A DNA stretch of 64,000 nt from Vulcanimicrobiota bacterium (GTDB lineage Bacteria > Vulcanimicrobiota > Vulcanimicrobiia > Vulcanimicrobiales > Vulcanimicrobiaceae): the NCBI GenBank assembly GCA_027452165.1, contig DAIDGX010000009.1, positions 36,960 to 100,959 of the forward strand, in the 5' to 3' direction. Of the stretch, positions 50,504 through 59,752 are shown one piece after another. Below the pieces are notes generated by a model, which saw only the letters and a program-made list of their open reading frames with translations, made no database searches and was not told the origin of the DNA. A program made the position numbers and the translations under genes. How positions within the stretch are numbered: the stretch's first letter is position 1; every line of letters begins with the position of its first letter.

Positions 50504-51505
50504 CTACTGGGACCACGCAGTGAAACAGCGGTCGAAGATGGCGCGCTCCGCGTCGGCGCGTTCCCAGCCGGGAGCATTCTCAGGAGCAAGGTCGTGATTA
50601 CGCGTGCCGGGGAGTAGCATCGAGAAACGGGCCTCGAGCGAGCGAACGTCGGCTTCGAAATGGTCGATCAAGCGCAGATGGTCGTCTCGCGTGAGAAGCG
50701 CGTAGCGTTCGTTTAGCCAGGCGCGTGGTACCTCGGGGAGATGCTCTGAAAAAAATCGCTCGGGATCGTCCGGCAGACCTGTCTCGGGGCGTAGATGGAC
50801 GAACGTATAGCCGAGAAGTGCGCCGAATGTCAGGCTTTCGTTGATCCGCGGATGCGCAAGTTCGAGAGCATCGGGCCGTACGAAGGCGGGCGTAAGACGT
50901 GCAAGGGCAGTGATGAAGTCGTGAAAGATCGTAAGGGTGGGTGCGCTGCGGCTATAGGGCCGGACGAGCACGTTCTCATGACCGACCAGCGCGCCAAAAC
51001 GCAGGGCCATCTCGCTATAGTCAAAGGTGATCGTGCGTTCCCCAAGGTCATATATGCGCGTGCGGCATATTTCGTTCAAGACACCGCGTAGGTCGCGAAC
51101 GGAGCCGTGTTTGACCTGCTCGACATAGATCGATTCCGCAAATTCGGCTTGCGCGCGAACGTAGAGCAGTATCTTCGGCGTGAATCCGAGTCCGCGCAAC
51201 ATTGCGAGGAGTGGCTCCATGCGCTCCGGTCGATCGTGAAAGAGCGAGAACTCTTCCGAACTCAAGACGACAGCGCGATCGGTACGCGCAAGCTCGTCGC
51301 GCAGTAAGCGCAATTGCTCTCCGGGTGCGCCGTGCAGCAACTCCCAGGCAACCGCATGCGTACCGGGGACCACACCGTACCATCCGCTCTTTGCGAAGTG
51401 CAGCCCCGCTTGGTCGAGTGTCGAACTGTTCGTTTGAAGAAAATACTGAAGAGACGTTGTTCCCGTCTTATGGGTTCCGGCATGGATGATGCACGGCCGA
51501 TCCAT
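50504..51505 (-). CDS. Sulfotransferase-like protein B
   Basis: A 333-residue protein, paralogous to the preceding one in layout. The PAPS loop is CIIHAGTHKTGTTSLQYFL at residues 5-23, and the 3'-phosphate site PKILLYVRAQAEFAESIYVE near residue 112. An aromatic/acidic stretch (LSSEEFSLFHDRPERMEPLL) parallels LTAEDFSLLHNHPAAIRDLV of protein A. Two paralogues suggest two positions or two sugars are sulfated. ATG at 51505 overlaps the stop of the glycosyltransferase gene by one base, so glycosyl and sulfate transfer are probably coupled. Acceptor unknown. Confidence 0.84.
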   Translation of the reverse strand: MDRPCIIHAGTHKTGTTSLQYFLQTNSSTLDQAGLHFAKSGWYGVVPGTHAVAWELLHGAPGEQLRLLRDELARTDRAVVLSSEEFSLFHDRPERMEPLLAMLRGLGFTPKILLYVRAQAEFAESIYVEQVKHGSVRDLRGVLNEICRTRIYDLGERTITFDYSEMALRFGALVGHENVLVRPYSRSAPTLTIFHDFITALARLTPAFVRPDALELAHPRINESLTFGALLGYTFVHLRPETGLPDDPERFFSEHLPEVPRAWLNERYALLTRDDHLRLIDHFEADVRSLEARFSMLLPGTRNHDLAPENAPGWERADAERAIFDRCFTAWSQ

Positions 51506-54420
51506 TAGGTATTCTGCGTTGACTCGGCGGATAGCGCACGTTGAACAATGTGCCGGACGCGGCTACTAAAATACTTCGGTGAAACCTCGTTGCGAACGCG
51601 CGCGAGCGCGCGCTCGCGCAGCGCGTACCACAACGTACGATCGTTGTTGAGGCGCATGATGGCATCTGCGAATGCCTCCGGAGTGTCCGCAACAAGCATG
51701 TCCACGTCAGCCTCCCATTCGAGCTGGCGGGCAAGGAGGCTCGTGGCGACGATGGGAACGCCGCTTGCGGCTGCTTCATATACTTTTTGTGGAAGCCCGG
51801 CCGAAAAACGCGTCGGAGCGATAAAGATGCGCGCGCGATCGTATATCGGGCGTAAATCATCGACGAGACCGAGAAACGTAACCCCCGAGCCGGCAAGACG
51901 CGCGGAGCGCATAACGCCCGCATGAGTGACCGAAACGCCGGGGAGACGAGGCCACACCGCCTCGACGAACCAGGTGAGCGCGTCGTCGTTTGGACTGTCG
52001 GCTTCGATTGCGCCAACGAAGAGCAGGCCATGCCGTTCGGCAAAGTCCGCCGTGGTAGGCCGTGCCTCAAGCGAGAAGGAGAGTAGTTCGATTGGACCAT
52101 GAAACTGTGTGGCAATAAGGGCGCGCTCTCCCTCGGAGACCGCACAGATCATGCTGCATTTCGAGGTGATCGCCAGTTCCTCTTGGACCTTCGCGCGATA
52201 CTGTTCGGGGTTAAGCGGGGTTCCGGCGACCTCGGCGCGGATGCGTTCACGTTCGATGTACACCGCCTCCGCGTCGTAGACGATCGGAATGGTTGAACCC
52301 CGGTGACGTAAGGCCTCATGAACGTCCTTCATGTTGTGTGGCCGGCTTACCCAGAGCAGATCGATCTCCGAGGAGAGTGTATCGATCGTGATGCCCAGGA
52401 GGTCGCGTCCTCTCCCATAGAGGATGTTGACGCCTTCGACGCCGCTTGTGAGTGGCGGTTCGTCGTACGGAGTACCGAGCGGATAGAACAGCACCTCGTA
52501 ACCGGCGTCGCGCAGGCTGGTGAGAATGGATCGTGCGCGTGGATAGCCGCGACCTAATTCGTTGTATGGTACGCGATCGTCAATAACGAGGATACGCGGA
52601 CGACGACGTGGTGCTACGCGGGGCGCGGCTCCGCGGGTAAAGGCATCGAACGCACGTGCGCGCGAAAACGTCGGGCTTGCAGCGAGTTCCTGAAGTTCCA
52701 CGGTGAGAGCACGAAGGTGCTGTTCGCGCAAATTTGCGGTCGCCCCATCGACGCTGTGCGCTCCATAAATCGCTCGCAGGGCGGTGAGGTACCCGTTCGG
52801 GTCGGCAATGGCGGGATGGAGCTGGCTTGCAGGGACGTGGAGCACGATGTTGCCCGCATCGAGCACGCCGAGAGGCGTGCAGTCGAGGACGCGTTGTAGG
52901 AACTCAAATTCGACGAGGTGTGACAAGCGCTCGTCAAAGAGGCCCGTCGTATCCAATAGTCGTCTACGATGAGCGAGCGAGGCAAGCGGTGCGGCTTCGC
53001 CTATTCGTGCCGCGCGTTCGGCGACGAGGTCGCCAAAAAAATGCGGCAACGGTGCGACGACACTGCCGTTGCGTTCGATCGCCAGGTCAACTGGAACGCA
53101 GAGCGCGTCCACGCGTTGATCGTTGAACGCGCGCATGAGACGTTCGAGATGATCTGGTGGCCATATGGTTCCGGCCGAAAGGTAGGTGACGATATCCCCG
53201 GAGGCAACCCGAAGCGCATCGTTGAGGGCGACCGCATACGACTGTGGCGCCCGGTAGTCGATCGCTGGCGTTGAAGGTCCAGCGCGGTCGAGTAGCAGGG
53301 GCATGTTGTCGTAGTTCGCGTTACCAACGAGGACGAGCTCAGCGTTGCGAACGGTCTGCGCCTCGAGTTGCTTGCGTGCGTTGGCGATTGCATTTACGTC
53401 TTCGGCCGCGACGAGGATGACGCTGACACGCGGGTTCGGCGTTTGGGGAGTCGCGCGGGTCCGCGTCACGAGATTCGTTAGACGCCCAATCAAGGCCTCG
53501 ATGCGCGAGCGCTCGTTGGCGACCACTTCCGAGCCTACGGGAAACTGCAGCGCGTTGTTGATTTTTGCCTGGAGCAAGCGCCCAATGCGCGTCTCGTGGC
53601 CTTGGACGAGATGTTCGTATCCGGGGGTAAGATAGCGTTCGAGAATGTAGAGGTGGTCGAGCAGTTGTTTGCCTGTCGCCACGTATTTTTCTTTGCCGGT
53701 TATCTCGGCCGCGTGAATGCGCACGGCAACGCCGACCGTATCGATAAAACCGAAGCGTGCTCCGCTCCCGGCAAGTCGGAGATAAGCTTCGTAATCGCCG
53801 CAGATGACGTTCGGGTCGAAGCCGCCGTGAGCGAGCATCTCTTCGCGATCGAAGAGCGTCGTCGGCGTACACGTGTAGCAGTCGTAGGTGAGCAACTCCG
53901 CAAACTCATTGCGGCATCCAAAGTAGCTCCCGCGAAGGTGCCCGATGTGCCCCAAGGCGCGCAAAAAGCGATCGTGCTCGTCCACGTGCGCGTAGCTGGA
54001 AAAAAAATAGTCGATTTCGGGGTGCTGAGCGTGGGCGGCGAGGAGCCGCGCCACATGTCCGGGCAATAGGTAGTCATCCGCCGAGAGGAAGAGGACGCGG
54101 TCTTTTGTGGCGAGTTCCAGTCCGCGAACGTGATTGCCGATCATGCCGATGTTCTCGGCGTTGCGATATGCGCGAATCCGCGCATCGCGGCTTGCCCATG
54201 CCTGAATGACTTCCCATGAATCATCGGTAGAGGCATTGTCGACCACGACGATCTCAAGATCGTCAGCGCGTTGCTCGCAGGCGCTGGTTAGGGTACGGCC
54301 GATAAAGTGGCCATAGTTAAACGAGGTAAGGACGATGCTTACACCGCGAATCGGTACCGCCATGTCGCCGTGCTTCGCCAGGACCGAACGCCTTCCGTTG
54401 CGAGGCCGGAAAATTTGCAT
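51505..54420 (-). CDS. Giant three-domain glycosyltransferase (GT2-GT2-GT4)
   Basis: A 971-residue protein. Domain 1 (about 20-260) is a family 2 transferase: VSIVLTSFNYGHFIGRTLTS, VVDNASTDDSWE and LSADDYLLPGHV. Domain 2 (about 335-560) is a second, weaker GT2 fold: RVSVILVAAEDVNAIANARK and the region SAGTIWPPDHLERLM. Domain 3 (about 620-960) is GT-B, with PRILVIDDRVPYNELGRGYP, CAVSEGERALI, VTFLGLVDDLRPIYDRARIF and APTRFSAGLPQKVYEAAASG. ATG at 54420 has GGAGG 5 bases upstream; ATG at 54363 is an alternative closer to domain 1. It leads the operon with both sulfotransferases. Confidence 0.85.
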   Translation of the reverse strand: MQIFRPRNGRRSVLAKHGDMAVPIRGVSIVLTSFNYGHFIGRTLTSACEQRADDLEIVVVDNASTDDSWEVIQAWASRDARIRAYRNAENIGMIGNHVRGLELATKDRVLFLSADDYLLPGHVARLLAAHAQHPEIDYFFSSYAHVDEHDRFLRALGHIGHLRGSYFGCRNEFAELLTYDCYTCTPTTLFDREEMLAHGGFDPNVICGDYEAYLRLAGSGARFGFIDTVGVAVRIHAAEITGKEKYVATGKQLLDHLYILERYLTPGYEHLVQGHETRIGRLLQAKINNALQFPVGSEVVANERSRIEALIGRLTNLVTRTRATPQTPNPRVSVILVAAEDVNAIANARKQLEAQTVRNAELVLVGNANYDNMPLLLDRAGPSTPAIDYRAPQSYAVALNDALRVASGDIVTYLSAGTIWPPDHLERLMRAFNDQRVDALCVPVDLAIERNGSVVAPLPHFFGDLVAERAARIGEAAPLASLAHRRRLLDTTGLFDERLSHLVEFEFLQRVLDCTPLGVLDAGNIVLHVPASQLHPAIADPNGYLTALRAIYGAHSVDGATANLREQHLRALTVELQELAASPTFSRARAFDAFTRGAAPRVAPRRRPRILVIDDRVPYNELGRGYPRARSILTSLRDAGYEVLFYPLGTPYDEPPLTSGVEGVNILYGRGRDLLGITIDTLSSEIDLLWVSRPHNMKDVHEALRHRGSTIPIVYDAEAVYIERERIRAEVAGTPLNPEQYRAKVQEELAITSKCSMICAVSEGERALIATQFHGPIELLSFSLEARPTTADFAERHGLLFVGAIEADSPNDDALTWFVEAVWPRLPGVSVTHAGVMRSARLAGSGVTFLGLVDDLRPIYDRARIFIAPTRFSAGLPQKVYEAAASGVPIVATSLLARQLEWEADVDMLVADTPEAFADAIMRLNNDRTLWYALRERALARVRNEVSPKYFSSRVRHIVQRALSAESTQNT

Positions 54421-54438
54421 TGGGCCTCCAATACCACC

Positions 54439-55479
54439 ATGGTGAATCTCGATTCGTGGCGTGGCCGGCGCGTGCTTATCACGGGGCACACCGGGTTCAA
54501 GGGGGCGTGGCTCGCGAGCCTATGTATCGAAGCGGGGGCCGACGTTTATGGGCTGGGGTTGCCGCCAGTCCAACCGACAAACGCGTTCTCATTGCTGGGT
54601 GTTCAGGCGCGTATGCGCTCGACGATTGCGGATTTGCGCGATCCGCTCGCCGTCCGTCGCGTCGTCGACGAGGCCGATCCGGAGTTTGTTTTTCATCTTG
54701 CCGCGCAGGCGCTCGTTGGAGAGGGGTACCGGAACCCCGTGGAGACCTTCGAGACGAATGTCCTCGGGACGGTCCATTTACTGCAGGCGTTACGGGGGCG
54801 CTCCACGCGTGGACTCGTGGTGGTAACGAGCGATAAGTGCTACCGGAACTACGAGCGACGCGAAGGTTATCGAGAGGACGAGGCACTTGGCGGCGACGAC
54901 CCGTACAGTAGCAGCAAGGCTGCGGCGGAACTGGTGACGCACGCATATCGGGCGTCGTTCGACGATCTTCCTCCGACGGCGACTGCTCGTGCGGGGAACG
55001 TCATTGGCGGAGGCGATTGGTCGCGGGACCGCCTCGTCCCGGACATCGTACAAGCGGCGCTTCGGGGGCGGCCGCCGGTGCTACGCTATCCGCACTCGGT
55101 TCGCCCCTGGCAACACGTCCTCGAATCGCTAGCCGGGTACATGACGCTCGCCGAGCGGCTACCGCGCGATCCGCGTGCCGCAAGCGCCTGGAATTTCGGC
55201 CCCTTGGACGCGGGGGCGAGTGTGGCCGAACTCACAGAGAACATGTTGCGTGCCCTTGGGCGACCGCCGGTGTGGGAAGAGGCAGTTGAAGCAGCCGAGC
55301 ACGAAGCGGCGCTGCTCCACGTCGATTCTACGAAGGCGCGCACGCATCTTGGGTGGGCGAGCAAAATGACCGTACGCGAGACGATCGTTTGGACCGCGGA
55401 CTGGTACCGCGCCTGGATAGCTGGGCACGATATGCGTGCGATGACATTGCGCCAAATCGAGGATTATCTAAAACGATGA
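54439..55479 (+). CDS. rfbG: CDP-glucose 4,6-dehydratase
   Basis: A 346-residue short-chain dehydrogenase-type enzyme that turns CDP-glucose into CDP-4-keto-6-deoxyglucose, the branch point for CDP-linked deoxysugars. NAD binds at GHTGFKGAWLASL near residue 15. FHLAAQALVGEGYRNPVETF is the signature of CDP-glucose dehydratases; VVTSDKCYRN and the catalytic YSSSK near residue 158 follow, and ARAGNVIGGGDWS. ATG at 54439 was taken; an upstream extension overlaps the divergent gene. The partner nucleotidyltransferase rfbF is at 59749. It overlaps the methyltransferase gene by 4 bases. Confidence 0.93.
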   Translation: MVNLDSWRGRRVLITGHTGFKGAWLASLCIEAGADVYGLGLPPVQPTNAFSLLGVQARMRSTIADLRDPLAVRRVVDEADPEFVFHLAAQALVGEGYRNPVETFETNVLGTVHLLQALRGRSTRGLVVVTSDKCYRNYERREGYREDEALGGDDPYSSSKAAAELVTHAYRASFDDLPPTATARAGNVIGGGDWSRDRLVPDIVQAALRGRPPVLRYPHSVRPWQHVLESLAGYMTLAERLPRDPRAASAWNFGPLDAGASVAELTENMLRALGRPPVWEEAVEAAEHEAALLHVDSTKARTHLGWASKMTVRETIVWTADWYRAWIAGHDMRAMTLRQIEDYLKR

Positions 55480-56708
55480 CCACCGAAGCACCCTGCCGAA
55501 ACTGTGGCGTACGTCTTGACGTAACGCTCGTGGATCTGGGGATGTCGCCGCTATCGAACGCCTACATCGCACCCGAGCGCGCTCGAGAGATGGAACCGTT
55601 CTACCCGCTGCATGCATTTGTCTGCCGTGCATGCCTGCTCGTGCAAGTGGAGGCGTTTGAAACCCCCGAGAACATCTTCGGTAACTACGCGTATTTCTCG
55701 TCGTACTCCGACTCGTGGCTCGAACACAGCCGTCGCTTTGCTGACATGGCAACGGCGCGACTCAACCTTCGTGAAGGCGATCTTGTCGCCGAGGCTGCAA
55801 GCAATGACGGCTACCTTTTACAGTATTTTCGCGGTCATGGGCTTCGCGTATTGGGAATCGAGCCCGCGCGCAACGTTGCCGCCGTTTCATCAGCCCGAGG
55901 AATCGCGACCGAGAGTGTGTTTCTCGGGCGAGATAGTGGCGCGCGGTTGCGATTGGAGCAAGGAACGGCGCGCCTTGTCATTGCGAATAACGTGATTGCG
56001 CATGTCCCCGATCTTCATGACTTCATCGGTGGACTGGAAAGTTTGATGGATGATGGCGGCACGCTTACGGTCGAGTTTCCACATCTCTTGAATCTACTAC
56101 GTGAAGTGCAGTTCGATACGATTTATCATGAGCACTTCTCGTATTATTCGCTGATCGCGATGGAAAACGTTCTTGCTCGTCACGAGTTGCGCGTCTGGGA
56201 TATTGAAAAGCTACCTACGCACGGCGGATCGCTGCGCCTTTGGGTCGTCCGCAATGCCGACTCGCGCGTCGAACAGGCATCGGTCGCTGAGATACGCGAG
56301 CTCGAAGCATCGGCAGGCCTCAACGGGCTCGACACTTATCGTGCATTCGGCCCGCTTGTGGCGGCGCGCAAGCGCGACGTCTTACGGTTCTTTATCGACG
56401 CACGCGAGGCCGGAAAATCCGTGGCGGGCTATGGTGCGCCGGCAAAGGGAAATACGCTGTTGAACTACTGCGGCATCGGTACCGACATGCTTGAGTACAC
56501 CGTGGATCGCAATCCCGCCAAGCAAGGAATGCTGCTCCCCGGCTCGCGTGTTCCCGTCTATGCCGTCGAGCGTTTGCGCGAAACGAAACCGGATTACATC
56601 TTCATCCTTCCGTGGAATATTCGCGATGAGGTGGTAGCACAGACTTCGTTCGCGCGCACGTGGGGTGCGCGGTATGTGGTTGCCATGCCGAAGGTTGAAG
56701 TTTTTTGA
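55476..56708 (+). CDS. SAM-dependent sugar C-methyltransferase
   Basis: A 410-residue enzyme of the class that adds a methyl group to a carbon of a nucleotide-linked 4-keto sugar. The N-terminal zinc-binding part has CRNCG (residues 7-11) and CRAC near residue 50. The SAM-binding part begins at VAEAASNDGYLLQYFRGHGL near residue 107. The C-terminal C-methyltransferase domain carries GYGAPAKGNTLLNYCGI near residue 318. This three-part order is that of NDP-hexose 3-C-methyltransferases (for branched sugars). The ATG overlaps rfbG by 4 bases. Confidence 0.88.
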   Translation: MTTEAPCRNCGVRLDVTLVDLGMSPLSNAYIAPERAREMEPFYPLHAFVCRACLLVQVEAFETPENIFGNYAYFSSYSDSWLEHSRRFADMATARLNLREGDLVAEAASNDGYLLQYFRGHGLRVLGIEPARNVAAVSSARGIATESVFLGRDSGARLRLEQGTARLVIANNVIAHVPDLHDFIGGLESLMDDGGTLTVEFPHLLNLLREVQFDTIYHEHFSYYSLIAMENVLARHELRVWDIEKLPTHGGSLRLWVVRNADSRVEQASVAEIRELEASAGLNGLDTYRAFGPLVAARKRDVLRFFIDAREAGKSVAGYGAPAKGNTLLNYCGIGTDMLEYTVDRNPAKQGMLLPGSRVPVYAVERLRETKPDYIFILPWNIRDEVVAQTSFARTWGARYVVAMPKVEVF

Positions 56709-57241
56709 TTATTACAAAAACCGAAATATCTGGTGTCTGCATCATCGATATTGAGCGCCTGTTAGACGACCGCGGATTTTTCGCGAGGACGTTTGATGCG
56801 GCGGCCTTTGCGCAGGCCGGCTTGACGACCGACTTTCCCGAGCAAAGCATTGCGCAGAACCATGTGGTCGGAACGATTCGCGGATTGCATTTCCAGGCAA
56901 GACCGCACGAAGAGACGAAAATCGTTCGATGCCTCAAAGGGGCGCTGTACGATGTTGTTGTGGATATTCGGCCGCAGAGCCTGACGTATGGTCGCTACAT
57001 CGCGCTCCAGTTGGACGACCGAGACTTTCGTGCGCTGTACGTGCCGCCCGGGTGCGCTCATGGTTACCAAACATTAGAGTCAGACACCTATGTTATGTAC
57101 GCAATATCGGCGCCTTATGCTCCTGCATTCGCACGTGGCGTCGCTTACGATGACCCGTCCATTGCGATCCAATGGCCGCTTCCGATTTCGCGAATCTCCG
57201 AGCGCGATCGGCAATGGCCGCGGCTTTCGATGTTAAGCTAG
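56705..57241 (+). CDS. RmlC-type 3,5-epimerase
   Basis: A 178-residue cupin-fold enzyme like dTDP-4-dehydrorhamnose 3,5-epimerase. Seen are EQSIAQNHVVGTIRGLHFQ near residue 41 (with the catalytic histidine), YDVVVDIR, and VPPGCAHGYQTLE near residue 111. In this context the likely substrate is a CDP-4-keto-6-deoxy sugar, perhaps after C-methylation, epimerised at C3 and/or C5. The start codon is TTG (TTGA overlap with the methyltransferase stop). Its TAG stop overlaps the converging acyltransferase gene's stop by 4 bases. The rfbG-methyltransferase-epimerase order is a recurrent CDP-sugar set. Confidence 0.9.
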   Translation: MIITKTEISGVCIIDIERLLDDRGFFARTFDAAAFAQAGLTTDFPEQSIAQNHVVGTIRGLHFQARPHEETKIVRCLKGALYDVVVDIRPQSLTYGRYIALQLDDRDFRALYVPPGCAHGYQTLESDTYVMYAISAPYAPAFARGVAYDDPSIAIQWPLPISRISERDRQWPRLSMLS

Positions 57242-57933
57242 GGCTTTACGTTCCAATATTGGACCGCGAAATCGCGTTTGCGTGTTTTGATGATCGGAGC
57301 CGGCGACCGACCGGCTACGACGGAGTTCGGTGGAATTTGAGCATCCACGAGTATCGATTGAGCTGCGACCACGCTCCCCTTGCCCACACGCGTGGCTCCT
57401 AGCACCATTGAGCCGCCATAGATAACCGTGTGCTCTTCGATAGTCGGCTCGCGCCCTGACTCCGTCCCGATCGTTACGTTTTGATAGGCGACGAAATAGT
57501 TCGCGTAGCTGGCCTTCCCAAGCACGGTTCCTACGGTATGGATCAGGACGAAGATGTCAGGCAATTGCGTATCAAACATACATACGAGCCCATTTTGCAT
57601 CTTGTTGAGTAGGAAAAAGCGCGAGGCGAGCTCGATGTCTCCCCGGCGCCACGCGCTGTTTGCCGCGAAGTAGTTGAAGATCGCGCGCTGGTCCCCGTGG
57701 AGATGGTTGAAGTAAGGTGCTCCATCGCGGCGATACCCGTGCAATGTGATCGCCGCAAAGCACTGCTCCGTGCGTTGAAGTGCCTCATCGATAACGCGAC
57801 CGAGGTTGGCAAAGATCGATGCATTTCCGGGAAAGGTCGTGTCAAGCATTCGCTGATACGACGCGACGAGTTCGGGTACATCGATCGAGAGCCTGAGACT
57901 ACCGGAAGAAGTTGCAAACGGCGTCGATGACAC
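57238..57933 (-). CDS. Hexapeptide-repeat acyltransferase, serine acetyltransferase-like
   Basis: A 231-residue protein. The N-terminal 120 residues are helical. The C-terminal part has left-handed beta-helix repeats: VLIHTVGTVLGKASYANYFV and YQNVTIGTESGREPTIEEHT, then VIYGGSMVLGATRVGKGSVV and VVAGRSPAPII, with the catalytic His of HTVGTVLG as in CysE. Beside a DegT-type sugar aminotransferase, it most likely N-acetylates the amino sugar made by that enzyme. The GTG start overlaps the aminotransferase gene by 35 bases. A cysteine-synthesis role is less likely here. Confidence 0.8.
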   Translation of the reverse strand: MSSTPFATSSGSLRLSIDVPELVASYQRMLDTTFPGNASIFANLGRVIDEALQRTEQCFAAITLHGYRRDGAPYFNHLHGDQRAIFNYFAANSAWRRGDIELASRFFLLNKMQNGLVCMFDTQLPDIFVLIHTVGTVLGKASYANYFVAYQNVTIGTESGREPTIEEHTVIYGGSMVLGATRVGKGSVVAAQSILVDAQIPPNSVVAGRSPAPIIKTRKRDFAVQYWNVKP

Positions 57934-59053
57934 GTTGAATCGATTGCTCCTTCATGAACGAGTGTAGTGGGAGCGTAACCACTTCGGTTGCGACGCGTTC
58001 GGTGACGCGCATATCGCCGCGGCGCGAGGAAGCGAAATACGTGTGTTCGTGCACCGGCATAAAGTGAATGCCGGCCGCGATATTTCGGCTTTTGAGAAAG
58101 TCGATGAGATCGGTGCGTTGCCCGCGGAGCACCCGCAGGCTATAGATGAAGGGGCTGACGTCGTCGTAGCTGCGACGGAGAACACGGACGCCATTCAACG
58201 TCGAGAACGCATCGCTATATCTGCGACAGATTTCCTGGCGCGAGGCGATGAAGGCGTCGACTTGCTTGATTTGCGAAATGCCGACACTGGCCATGATATT
58301 GGTGAGGTGATAGCGGAAGCCTTGATCTACCACGTCGTACTCCCAGGCGCGCGCGTTCTTGTAGCGCTCCGTCGTGTCTTTGTCAACACCCAAGAGGCGT
58401 AGGTGGTGAAGCCTTGCGAGTTCGTCCTCGCTGTTGACGACCACGCAGCCGCCGTCGATTGACGTGATGATCTTGACCGGGTCGAAGCTGAAGCACGTAA
58501 CGTCCCCGTCGCTTCCGATTTTCTTACCGTCGATGGTGCTGCCGAAGGCATGACAGGCATCTTCAATGACGCGTAGGTCGAACTCGCGCGCGAGTTCGTA
58601 AACACCGGCTCGATCGCACGGAATCCCGGCGAAATGAAGAGGAATGATCGCTTTTGTGCGAGGGGTGATGAGGGCGCGGGCCGCTGCGCAATCGATACCT
58701 AGATCGTCATCGCGGATGTCGCACATGACGACGTCGGCTCCCGTATAGCGAATGGCTTGGTGATCCGCTACGTAGTTGAAGGAGGGTACGATGACTTCGT
58801 CGCCCGGGCCGACTCCGGCGGCCAACAACGCTATATGAAGGGCGGAGGTTCCAGTGTTGGTCGCGACAACGTGACGCCCGTCAAGTTCGAGATAGGCTGC
58901 GATCCGTTCTTCGAACTCTTTTGTTGTTGCGCCCATGCCTAGCCAGCCGACGTCCAGTGCATCGGTGAGGTGTTTTAAGGTGTCAACGCCGATTCGTGGC
59001 ACGAAAACGGGGATGTGCTCGAGCGTGGCGTTCATGCGATCCATGGTATGCAC
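57899..59053 (-). CDS. DegT/DnrJ/EryC1-type sugar aminotransferase
   Basis: A 384-residue PLP enzyme that aminates a nucleotide-linked keto sugar. Typical segments are NTGTSALHIALLAAGVGPGD near residue 66, VIEDACHAFGSTIDGKKIG near residue 162 and CFSFDPVKIITSIDGGCVVV near residue 187, where the lysine binds PLP. HFMPVHEHTYF is in the C-terminal domain. GTG at 59053 with AAGGAG 5 bases upstream was chosen; ATGs at 59044 and 59035 are alternatives. It shares an operon with the hexapeptide acyltransferase and is divergent from a PglD-like gene, an arrangement typical of N-acylated amino-deoxysugars. Confidence 0.92.
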   Translation of the reverse strand: MHTMDRMNATLEHIPVFVPRIGVDTLKHLTDALDVGWLGMGATTKEFEERIAAYLELDGRHVVATNTGTSALHIALLAAGVGPGDEVIVPSFNYVADHQAIRYTGADVVMCDIRDDDLGIDCAAARALITPRTKAIIPLHFAGIPCDRAGVYELAREFDLRVIEDACHAFGSTIDGKKIGSDGDVTCFSFDPVKIITSIDGGCVVVNSEDELARLHHLRLLGVDKDTTERYKNARAWEYDVVDQGFRYHLTNIMASVGISQIKQVDAFIASRQEICRRYSDAFSTLNGVRVLRRSYDDVSPFIYSLRVLRGQRTDLIDFLKSRNIAAGIHFMPVHEHTYFASSRRGDMRVTERVATEVVTLPLHSFMKEQSIQRVIDAVCNFFR

Positions 59054-59107
59054 GGAGACTCCTTCGCGAAAGGTCCAACCCAATCATCGGCGGGAAGAGA
59101 GCGCAGC

Positions 59108-59752
59108 ATGAACCTCGTTCTCTGGGGTGCCACGGGGCAGGCGATCGTTCTTGCCGAGCTGTATGGGCGTTTGGGGCGTCCGATCGTCGCGCTTTTTGAT
59201 AACGACCCGAACGCGAAGTCGCCGCTCGCCGGGGTCCCACTCTTTTACGGTGCTGACGGCTTGTCGCGTTGGGTGGCCGCATATGACCGGATCGTTCCCG
59301 TTGAAGCGTTGGTCGCGATCGGTGGCGAGCGGGGGCAGGCGCGCATCGAGATCGCCGCGATGTTCAAGAGCGCGGGGATTTCGGTTGCAACCGCCGTTCA
59401 CCCGGCGGCGTTCGTCGCAAACGATGCGGTCATAGGTGCGGGTAGCCAGATTCTCGCGATGGCGGCGATCGGTGCGCGAGCACGGATCGGGCAGCACTGC
59501 ATCGTGAACACCTCCGCAAGCGTCGATCACGAATGCGTAATTGAGGATGGGGTGCACGTTGCGCCGGGAGCTAGGCTCGCGGGCTGCGTCGAAGTGGGGC
59601 GCTGCGCGTTTATCGGTACGAATGCGACCCTGCTCCCGCGAGTGATCGTTGGGGAGGGGGCGATCGTCGGTGCCGGGAGCGTTGTTACTCGCGACGTACC
59701 GGCGAAGGCAACCGTTGCCGGGAATCCGGCGCGTCGGATCGATCGAGCCTAA
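59108..59752 (+). CDS. PglD/NeuD-like sugar O- or N-acetyltransferase
   Basis: A 214-residue acetyltransferase. The N-terminal UDP/CDP-sugar binding half begins [20 protein letters not shown] with a short Rossmann fold. The C-terminal left-handed beta-helix includes [40 protein letters not shown] with the catalytic His in VDHE, and [20 protein letters not shown]. Relatives acetylate the amino sugars of bacillosamine and neuraminic acid paths. ATG at 59108 follows GGAAGAGAG; a 31-residue upstream extension was rejected. It converges with rfbF sharing a 4-base stop overlap. Confidence 0.88.
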   Translation: MNLVLWGATGQAIVLAELYGRLGRPIVALFDNDPNAKSPLAGVPLFYGADGLSRWVAAYDRIVPVEALVAIGGERGQARIEIAAMFKSAGISVATAVHPAAFVANDAVIGAGSQILAMAAIGARARIGQHCIVNTSASVDHECVIEDGVHVAPGARLAGCVEVGRCAFIGTNATLLPRVIVGEGAIVGAGSVVTRDVPAKATVAGNPARRIDRA

